DNA of 11,168 nucleotides from CAZJYT01 sp964550325 (GTDB lineage Bacteria; Patescibacteriota; Minisyncoccia; Minisyncoccales; CAZJYT01), in the NCBI GenBank assembly GCA_964550325.1, contig CAZJYT010000029.1:1-11168 (forward strand). The letters run 5' to 3'. Under the pieces are notes generated by a model that saw only the letters and a program-made list of their open reading frames with translations, did not search any database and was not told the origin of the DNA. Shown piece after piece: positions 5,911-11,168 of the stretch (position 1 is the stretch's first letter; every line of letters begins with the position of its first letter). A program made the position numbers and the translations under genes.

Positions 5911-6891
5911 ATGAAATTAAAACACATTGTTTCTGCCAATCAATTCAGTCCTGAAATTTGTGAAGAAATTTTTCAAACCGCAGAGAAAATAAGGAAGAAA
6001 AAAGTAGTTAGAAATTATTTAAAAAATAAATCTATTGTTTTGCTCTTTTGGGAGCCTTCTACAAGAACATTTTTGAGTTTTTATAATGCTATCTTAAAAA
6101 TGGGAGGTTCTCCCATTCCAATTTTTAATGCGGGTAAATTTTCCTCTGCGGTAAAGGGAGAATCTTTAGAAGATACAATTAGGGTGTGTGTAGATTTAAA
6201 GGTAGATGGAATTATTATGCGCCACAATGTAGAAGGTTCAGCAGAAATTGCTAAAAAAACCTTAGAAAGATATTCTCCAAAAGTAAGATTGATAAATGCA
6301 GGAGACGGAAAGGGAGAACATCCCACCCAAATGCTATTGGATATTTACACCATTTGGAGAAAGAAAAGAGAAAAATTGAAAAAAGGGAGATTGGTGGGAG
6401 CTTTAGTGGGAGATCTTCAAAACAGCAGAGTGCTACATTCTAATGCCAAAATTTTGGCAAAATATAAGACAAAACTAATTTTAATCTCAGAAAAACAAAA
6501 TAACTTTCCTTTGGAACTAATGAAGGAATTAGAAAAAGAAAAGATTGAAATTTTAAAAACAGAAAAAATTGAAAAGTTTGCCAAAGAAATTGACTTTTGG
6601 ATTTTTACCAGATTGCAATTGGAGAGAATTGCAGGAGGATTTAAAAAAGAAAAAAAGCTTATCTCTCTTCAAAAAGAATTTACAAAGAAATTTGGAGTGA
6701 CAAAAAGCCTTTTAAAAAAGATGAAAAAGGATGCCATTTTGCTTCACCCATTACCAAGATTAGAGGAAATTCCTACCTGGGTTGATGAGGATGAAAGAGC
6801 GGTCTATCTCAGTAAAAGATGGGGCGGAGAAAGCCAGGTAGAAAATGGGCTTTATTGTAGAATGGCTTTGTTAAAGCTAATCTTTAACTGA
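5911..6891 (+). CDS. pyrB: Aspartate carbamoyltransferase, catalytic subunit
   Basis: The cytoplasmic enzyme joins carbamoyl phosphate and L-aspartate to give N-carbamoyl-aspartate, the second step of pyrimidine synthesis. At 326 residues its length is close to the family's. The carbamoyl-phosphate motif EPSTRT is at 48-53. The mobile loop with the catalytic Ser and Lys reads SSAVKGE (78-84, K82). GDGKGEHPTQ is at 131-140 with H137. The aspartate-binding motif TRLQLER is at 233-239, and HPLPR is at 279-283. The TR-x-Q-x-ER motif and the Lys loop separate it from ornithine carbamoyltransferase. It starts two bases after atpC with GGGG eight bases before the ATG, so it is probably transcribed with the atp genes. 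No regulatory chain (pyrI) is present. Its last 15 bases overlap the convergent gnd gene. Confidence 0.94.
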   Translation: MKLKHIVSANQFSPEICEEIFQTAEKIRKKKVVRNYLKNKSIVLLFWEPSTRTFLSFYNAILKMGGSPIPIFNAGKFSSAVKGESLEDTIRVCVDLKVDGIIMRHNVEGSAEIAKKTLERYSPKVRLINAGDGKGEHPTQMLLDIYTIWRKKREKLKKGRLVGALVGDLQNSRVLHSNAKILAKYKTKLILISEKQNNFPLELMKELEKEKIEILKTEKIEKFAKEIDFWIFTRLQLERIAGGFKKEKKLISLQKEFTKKFGVTKSLLKKMKKDAILLHPLPRLEEIPTWVDEDERAVYLSKRWGGESQVENGLYCRMALLKLIFN

Positions 6892-7806
6892 ATGTCCTCC
6901 AAATTCCTCTCTTAAAGCTGAAAGAATCTTACCAATATAACTGGGGGCTTTTTGAGACCTTCTTCTAAATTCCACTGATTTCTCAATCACCTCTACTGCT
7001 AATTTTAACTCTTTTGCTGTCTTTACTGTCCACTCCCCTTCTCCTGTCATTTTCACTCTTCCTGTGACCTCTTTTAGCTCCTCACCATATTTTTTAAATG
7101 CTCTTTCTAACCAGCCAATGAGTCTTGATTGAATGACACTTTTTCTATTATAAACCTTGGCTACTTTCTTTAAATTTAGATTAAATGGAGAATTTTTTAA
7201 TAAATTGAATCCCTCAGCAATAGCCTGCATCATTCCATACTCAATTCCATTGTGAACCATTTTTACAAAATGGCCTGCTCCTTTTCCCTCAAAAAATTCA
7301 AATCCCCCTTTTGTAGCCAAATCTCTAAAGAGAGGTTTTAATTTTTCAAAATTTTCTCTTTTCCCTCCTATCATCAAGCAAGCTCCTTTCCTTGCTCCTT
7401 CTGGTCCTCCAGAAACTCCAACATCTAAAAACTCTATTTCCAGTCTTTCCAATTTTTTATATCTCTTTATTGTTTCTTTAAAAAAGGAATTACCTCCATC
7501 AATTATGATATCTCCCTTCTCCAAAATACTTATTAGTCCTTTTTTTTCCCCCTTACCAAAAATAACCTCCTCAACTATTTGGTGAGGAAGCATCAACCAG
7601 ATGATTCTTTTTGGTTTAATTTTTTCCTTTAATTGGGAAAGATTTTCAATTTCAATAGCTCCTTCTTTTGCTAACTCCTTTCTTTTTTCGCTCTCTTTAT
7701 CAAAGACAAAAACCTTCCATCCCCTCTCAATCAATCTTTCTGCCATATTCTTCCCCATTTTCCCTAAACCAAAGAGGGCAATCTCTTTTGGGATTTTTTC
7801 TTTCAT
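6877..7806 (-). CDS. gnd: 6-phosphogluconate dehydrogenase, short (GndA/YqeC-like) type
   Basis: It oxidatively decarboxylates 6-phosphogluconate to ribulose 5-phosphate. The chosen start is ATG 7806, which overlaps the upstream PadR stop as ATGA and gives 309 residues; an upstream in-frame TTG at 7830 would add eight residues inside the regulator gene and is less likely. The Rossmann motif GLGKMG is at 13-18, GGNS at 104-107, the substrate-binding SGG at 132-134 in DVGVSGGPEGARKG, and the catalytic K182 with H185-N186 in KMVHNGIEYGMMQ. Together these motifs separate it from other beta-hydroxyacid dehydrogenases. The length matches the short form, often NAD-dependent, and not the 470-residue form. 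It is the last gene of the ino1 operon and converges on pyrB. No glucose-6-phosphate dehydrogenase gene is in view. Confidence 0.93.
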   Translation of the reverse strand: MKEKIPKEIALFGLGKMGKNMAERLIERGWKVFVFDKESEKRKELAKEGAIEIENLSQLKEKIKPKRIIWLMLPHQIVEEVIFGKGEKKGLISILEKGDIIIDGGNSFFKETIKRYKKLERLEIEFLDVGVSGGPEGARKGACLMIGGKRENFEKLKPLFRDLATKGGFEFFEGKGAGHFVKMVHNGIEYGMMQAIAEGFNLLKNSPFNLNLKKVAKVYNRKSVIQSRLIGWLERAFKKYGEELKEVTGRVKMTGEGEWTVKTAKELKLAVEVIEKSVEFRRRSQKAPSYIGKILSALREEFGGHSVKD

Positions 7807-8102
7807 ACTTTTTCTAACAATTCTTGGCAAAATCTTCGCATTTTCTCTAATTGTCTTTTCCCCTCTTCACTAGTTCGGTAAGCTTTTTTCCCTTTATATC
7901 TTTCGGTTTTAATAAAACCTTTTCTCCTCAATCTATATAAGACGCTTTTTAGCAACAAAGAGTTTGGGAGAAATCCAAATTTTTCAAAAATTAGTCTCCT
8001 CACATCATCGTCACAAATTAACTCCTCCCTTCCTAAACTCAAAACATAAATCCATAGATTTCCTTCTGTATTTACTTTTTTAAACCGTTCAAATGGCAAC
8101 AT
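7803..8102 (-). CDS. PadR-like winged-helix transcriptional regulator
   Basis: A 99-residue protein that fits a small PadR-family regulator. Residues 15-45 form the first helices, with NLWIYVLSL in place of the family's opening helix. SLLLKSVLYRLRRKGFIKTE (48-67) is the recognition-helix segment with the conserved pattern Y-x-x-L-x-x-L-x-x-x-G-x-I. The wing follows as YKGKKAYRTSEEGKRQL, then a C-terminal helix (to 99) likely used for dimerisation. It lies between ino1 (14-base gap) and gnd (4-base overlap), so it probably controls its own operon, perhaps through the palindrome at 9267-9282. I recall an ino1 gene next to a PadR-like gene in Mycobacterium tuberculosis (Rv0046c/Rv0047c), which supports a functional link. 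Confidence 0.85.
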   Translation of the reverse strand: MLPFERFKKVNTEGNLWIYVLSLGREELICDDDVRRLIFEKFGFLPNSLLLKSVLYRLRRKGFIKTERYKGKKAYRTSEEGKRQLEKMRRFCQELLEKV

Positions 8103-8116
8103 AAGTAATTCCCGAT

Positions 8117-9223
8117 TTATCTTTCTCGTTGACCTTTTATAAATTCCTCTACCATCTCCCTTGCCCTCTCATCAGAAAATTGTTGAGGAGGGTGTTTCAT
8201 AAAATAAGCAGAAGAAGAAATCAAAGGTCCTTTAATTTTTCTCTCCAAAGCTAATTTCAAAATCCTGATAGCATCAATCATACAGCCTGCTGAATTGGGA
8301 GAGTCTTCTACTGAAAGTCGTAATTCCAATTCTACTGGCACATTTCCAAATTTTCTTCCTTCAATTCGGATAAAGCAGATTTTATTGTCTTTTAGAAAGG
8401 GAACATAATCAGAGGGGCCAATGTGTAGATTATCGTAACTCAATCTCTTTGAAAGTTGCGATTCAACGCTTTCTGTTTTTGATATTTTCTTTGATTTTAG
8501 TCTTTTCTTTGAAAGCATGGTAAGGAAATCACTGTTGCCTCCGAAATTTAACTGATAGGACCTCTCAATTTTAACACCCCTTTGGCAAAAGAGATGGCTT
8601 AAGGTACGATGAACAATTGTTGCTCCTACCTGGCTTTTTATATCATCGCCAATACAAGGCAAGCCTCTCTTTTTAAATCTCTCTGCCCAATCCTTGTTAG
8701 AAACAATAAAGACAGGTATTGCATTAATAAATGCCACTCCCGCTTTTAAACAGCAATTGGCATAAAATTCTGTTGCCTTTTGAGAACCAACTGGACAATA
8801 ATTAATTAAAATTTCTGCTCCTGATCTCTTTAATTCTTCAACCACATCAACTGGTTTCTCTCTGGCTATCACAAATCTCTGATTTTCAGGATATTCTTTC
8901 ATATGCTCTGCCACTCCATCTAAGACAGGACCCATTTTTACTTTTACACCTAATTTGGAAATATTTCTAAAAAATACTTTTGTGTTGTTGGGTAAGGAAA
9001 AAATTGCCTCTGAGATATCTTTACCTACTTTTCTTTTGTCTATATCAAAAGCTGAAACTACTTTGATATCTGAAATTTTATATCCAGAAATTACATTATG
9101 CATTAAACCTGGGATTAGTTCTTTTTCATCTTTCACATCTTTGTAATAAAATAGTCCTTGAATTAAACTGGAGGCACAATTTCCTACTCCTGCGATTGCA
9201 ATTTTGATTTCTTTTTTTGACAT
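8117..9223 (-). CDS. ino1: myo-Inositol-1-phosphate synthase
   Basis: It converts glucose 6-phosphate to 1L-myo-inositol 1-phosphate with bound NAD, the entry point to inositol phospholipids and inositol-based solutes. The 368 residues match the compact prokaryotic form. The NAD-binding Rossmann motif GVGNCASSLIQG is at 12-23. NYCPVGSQ (141-148), GDDIKSQVGAT (192-202, with K196), LNFGGNSDFLTML (225-237), GPSDYVPFLKD (269-279) and EDSPNSAGCMIDAIR (306-320) are all family signatures, including the lysines of the active site. It leads a minus-strand operon with padR and gnd and has its own promoter at 9266-9293. No inositol monophosphatase or phosphatidylinositol synthase is in the window, so the end product cannot be judged. 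Confidence 0.95.
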   Translation of the reverse strand: MSKKEIKIAIAGVGNCASSLIQGLFYYKDVKDEKELIPGLMHNVISGYKISDIKVVSAFDIDKRKVGKDISEAIFSLPNNTKVFFRNISKLGVKVKMGPVLDGVAEHMKEYPENQRFVIAREKPVDVVEELKRSGAEILINYCPVGSQKATEFYANCCLKAGVAFINAIPVFIVSNKDWAERFKKRGLPCIGDDIKSQVGATIVHRTLSHLFCQRGVKIERSYQLNFGGNSDFLTMLSKKRLKSKKISKTESVESQLSKRLSYDNLHIGPSDYVPFLKDNKICFIRIEGRKFGNVPVELELRLSVEDSPNSAGCMIDAIRILKLALERKIKGPLISSSAYFMKHPPQQFSDERAREMVEEFIKGQRER

Positions 9224-9265
9224 ATTCTTAAAATTTTTTATTATTTTAAAAGGCTAACTTCTTTA

Positions 9266-9293
9266 ATTTTACCACGGTAAAACAGATTGTCAA
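9266..9293 (-). promoter_or_regulatory. Sigma-70-type promoter of the ino1-padR-gnd operon
   Basis: Read on the minus strand, a perfect -35 hexamer TTGACA (9293-9288) is followed after 16 bases by TAAAAT (9271-9266), which differs from the -10 consensus at one position. Transcription would start near 9259, leaving a leader of about 36 bases before the ino1 ATG at 9223. The position in the divergent gap and the near-consensus match make this the most convincing promoter in the window. Confidence 0.65.
9267..9282. promoter_or_regulatory. Perfect palindrome, probable operator in the ino1/fmt intergenic region
   Basis: TTTTACC (9267-9273), two bases, then GGTAAAA (9276-9282) form a perfect 7+2+7 inverted repeat. 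It covers most of the ino1 -10 hexamer and the adjoining spacer, so a bound dimer would block RNA polymerase. The PadR-like protein of the operon is the natural candidate to bind it. The rest of the 76-base gap (9224-9299) is AT-rich. I see no convincing -10/-35 pair for fmt on the plus strand, although the same site sits only 18 bases before the fmt start. Confidence 0.5.
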
Positions 9294-9299
9294 GATGTT

Positions 9300-10250
9300 A
9301 TGAAAATTGTTTATTTGGGAAATCCAAGATTCTCGGCAATTTTGTTGGAGAAACTCTGTCAAAGCAAATATAAGCCTTCTTTAGTAATTACCAATCCCGA
9401 CAAGCCTGTAGGAAGAAAGAAGGTTTTAACCCCTCCACCTGTGAAAGAAATAGCTCGGAAATTTCAAATCCCCTCCTTTCAATCAGATGATATAAAAGAA
9501 ATTCTCTCCAAACTTAAAAATTTAAATAATATAGACCTAATTATTACCGTCGCCTATGGAAAAATCTTACCAAAAGAAATATTGGACATTCCAAAAAGAA
9601 AATGTATAAATCTACATCCTTCTCTTTTACCAAGATGGCGGGGTCCTTCTCCTATTCAATACACCATCTTAAATGGAGATAAAAAGACAGGGGTTACAAT
9701 CATTAAAATCACAGAAAGTGTTGACGCAGGACCTATTTTAGCCCAAAGAGAATTACAAGATTTTACTGGTAGAGAAGATTATTTAACCTTAGAAAAAAAA
9801 TTAGCTAAATTGGGGGGTAAATTGTTAATAGAAACTATTCCAAAATGGATGGAAGGAAAAATAGAACCTCTTCTCCAGGATGAAAAAGAGGCAACCTTTA
9901 GCAAAATTTTAAAAAAGGAGGACGGAAAAATTGATTGGCAGAAAACAGCAGAAGAAATAGAAAGAAAAGTAAGGGCTTTCAATCCTTGGCCAGGTACTTT
10001 TACCTTTTGGGAGGTACTAAAAGATACTCCTCAAAGGGTGATAGTTTTAAAAACTAGGGTTTATAAATTCCCCACTAAGGTGAAGTATCCTTTGGGAAAA
10101 GTTCTGGTTGTTCCCCAAAACGAGATTGGAGTTCAATGTAAAAAGGATTTCTTAGTAATTCAAAAACTAAAATTAGAAGGGGAAAAAGAATTAGCAGCAG
10201 AAGAGTTTTTAAGAGGTCATCCTGATTTTATTGGAACTATCCTAAAGTAA
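9300..10250 (+). CDS. fmt: Methionyl-tRNA formyltransferase
   Basis: It transfers a formyl group from 10-formyl-tetrahydrofolate to the amino group of initiator Met-tRNA. At 316 residues it is full length. The N-terminal Rossmann-like catalytic domain begins MKIVYLGNPRFS, the folate-binding signature HPSLLPRWRGPSPIQY is at 106-121, and the catalytic trio is N104 and H106 in INLHPS and D142 in DAGPIL. The C-terminal tRNA-binding domain starts near 204, with KEDGKIDW and NPWPGTF (228-234) as landmarks. The ATG at 9300 gives the expected N-terminus; no Shine-Dalgarno is visible. It diverges from ino1 and overlaps the next, convergent gene by 14 bases. Confidence 0.95.
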   Translation: MKIVYLGNPRFSAILLEKLCQSKYKPSLVITNPDKPVGRKKVLTPPPVKEIARKFQIPSFQSDDIKEILSKLKNLNNIDLIITVAYGKILPKEILDIPKRKCINLHPSLLPRWRGPSPIQYTILNGDKKTGVTIIKITESVDAGPILAQRELQDFTGREDYLTLEKKLAKLGGKLLIETIPKWMEGKIEPLLQDEKEATFSKILKKEDGKIDWQKTAEEIERKVRAFNPWPGTFTFWEVLKDTPQRVIVLKTRVYKFPTKVKYPLGKVLVVPQNEIGVQCKKDFLVIQKLKLEGEKELAAEEFLRGHPDFIGTILK

Positions 10251-11166
10251 TAACTTCAAACTTTATATCTTTTTTCTCTCTAGCCTTTTTTGCATAATAT
10301 TTGGTAAGAGATTTTGCCTTCTCTATTATCTCTTTTTTTATCTCTCCACGATATGGTCTAATTAGAGTGAGGGGACTAGGATAGTTTATAATCTCAATTA
10401 AAATATCTCCTTTTTTAGCTAATTTCTTTAGTCGCTCATTTTCTTTTTCATTTCTCCCTATTACTATTTTTACCCCCTCCTTTTTCAAGAGAGAAGGATG
10501 CCTCCCCAATTTCAAAAGCTCTACATCGTCTTCCTGAAATTCTGGATAGCTTTCTAAGAGCTCTTTTAATTTTTTAGAAAATTCTAAATCAGTTAAAATA
10601 CAACCCCCGCTGGGAGAGGGATAGAAAGTAATTTTAAATTTTTTTGCCAATTCAATCTGTCTCACTCTTCTTCTTCCTTGAATATCAAAGAGAGCCTCTC
10701 TTTTGATTAAGCCCTTTTTTTCTAAGTGAGTAGGTTCTAATAATTTAGCAGAAAGGGGTCTTAAAAGATAGCCTTTTAAAGAGCTCTCTTTTTCTATTAA
10801 AGATAGGGTGCTCATCTTTTGGGAAAATGGTCTCTCCCCTACTACTTCTCCAGTGGCTACAAAATCAGCTCCAATTTCTTTCATTATCTCTTTTGCTTTT
10901 TTTAACATTAAAATTTTGCAGTCTAAGCAGGGATTCATTCCCTTTCCCCAACCAAATTTAGGCCTTTTGACAATTTCTAAATGTTCTTTAGAAAAATCAA
11001 AGATTCTCAATTTCAAATTTAAATTTCTTGCAGATTTTAAGGCTATCTCTGGACCAAAAAAATAACTTTTAAAAAAGACTGGAAAAACTCTTACTTTTTG
11101 CTCTCTTAAAATTTTTACTGCCAAAATTGAATCTAAACCTCCAGAAAACAACAAAATAGCTTTCAT
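10237..11166 (-). CDS. PP-loop ATPase related to tRNA thiolation enzymes (MnmA/ThiI-like)
   Basis: A 309-residue adenylating enzyme of the PP-loop (N-type ATP pyrophosphatase) group. SGGLDS at 8-13 is the PP-loop, and an alpha/beta fold of about 180 residues follows. Two cysteines in NPCLDC (C80, C83) and one in SGGCILTD (C189) are placed like those of tRNA sulfur-insertion enzymes. TGEVVGERPFSQ (105-116) and RPLSAKLLEPT (136-146) are motifs I associate with a MnmA/ThiI-like family whose longer members are annotated as 4-thiouridine synthase or carry a DUF814/NFACT-R domain. The C-terminal part (about 255-309) is basic and may bind RNA. The exact tRNA position modified cannot be told from sequence alone, so I give no symbol. 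The start ATG 11166 lies two bases from the window edge and gives the expected N-terminus MKAILLFSGGLDS. Confidence 0.8.
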   Translation of the reverse strand: MKAILLFSGGLDSILAVKILREQKVRVFPVFFKSYFFGPEIALKSARNLNLKLRIFDFSKEHLEIVKRPKFGWGKGMNPCLDCKILMLKKAKEIMKEIGADFVATGEVVGERPFSQKMSTLSLIEKESSLKGYLLRPLSAKLLEPTHLEKKGLIKREALFDIQGRRRVRQIELAKKFKITFYPSPSGGCILTDLEFSKKLKELLESYPEFQEDDVELLKLGRHPSLLKKEGVKIVIGRNEKENERLKKLAKKGDILIEIINYPSPLTLIRPYRGEIKKEIIEKAKSLTKYYAKKAREKKDIKFEVITLG

Positions 11167-11168
11167 CT

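Noticed and set aside
5911..6891. Ornithine carbamoyltransferase instead of aspartate carbamoyltransferase
   Set aside because: The TRLQLER aspartate-site motif, the SSAVKGE loop and GDGKGEHPTQ fit PyrB; the ornithine-site motif is not present.
278..6891. Recoded TGA (Gracilibacteria/Absconditabacteria genetic code)
   Set aside because: TGA ends the response regulator, atpD and pyrB exactly where the families end, so it is used as a stop.
6877..7806. 3-Hydroxyisobutyrate dehydrogenase
   Set aside because: GGNS, the SGG loop and KMVHNGIEYGMMQ fit 6-phosphogluconate dehydrogenase.

Overview
The window looks like a piece of a low-GC bacterial chromosome, probably from the Patescibacteria (Candidate Phyla Radiation, Parcubacteria-like). 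That placement is an inference from short divergent F1-ATPase subunits, very tight gene packing, weak or absent Shine-Dalgarno sites, and a CheY-like regulator and histidine kinase of a style common in that group. TGA, TAA and TAG all end genes here, so the code is the standard bacterial one and not the TGA-recoded code of Gracilibacteria and Absconditabacteria.

Layout. Positions 1-277 hold no gene I can name. They contain a GC-rich, strongly self-complementary element (65-230) that folds on paper into a three-way junction closed by a stem of about 25 base pairs. From 278 to 6891 runs a compact plus-strand cluster: F1 alpha (atpA), a single-domain response regulator, a membrane histidine kinase, F1 gamma (atpG), F1 beta (atpD), a short F1 epsilon (atpC) and aspartate carbamoyltransferase (pyrB). 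Every junction from atpA onward is an overlap or a gap of 2-6 bases, so one transcript is likely. The Fo genes and delta would lie upstream and are not visible.

From 9223 back to 6877 runs a minus-strand operon: myo-inositol-1-phosphate synthase (ino1), a PadR-like regulator, and a short 6-phosphogluconate dehydrogenase. It has a good sigma-70-type promoter whose -35/-10 spacer is covered by a perfect 7+2+7 palindrome, a plausible operator. Divergent from it is methionyl-tRNA formyltransferase (fmt, plus strand). fmt is followed, in convergent overlap, by a minus-strand PP-loop ATPase related to tRNA thiolation enzymes.

The main surprise is the two-component pair placed between the alpha and gamma genes of the ATP synthase. 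The regulator has no output domain, and the epsilon subunit lacks its usual inhibitory C-terminal helices. This suggests, without proving it, a signalling input tied to the rotary ATPase. The second unexplained signal is the structured element immediately before atpA, where the end of atpH is normally found.
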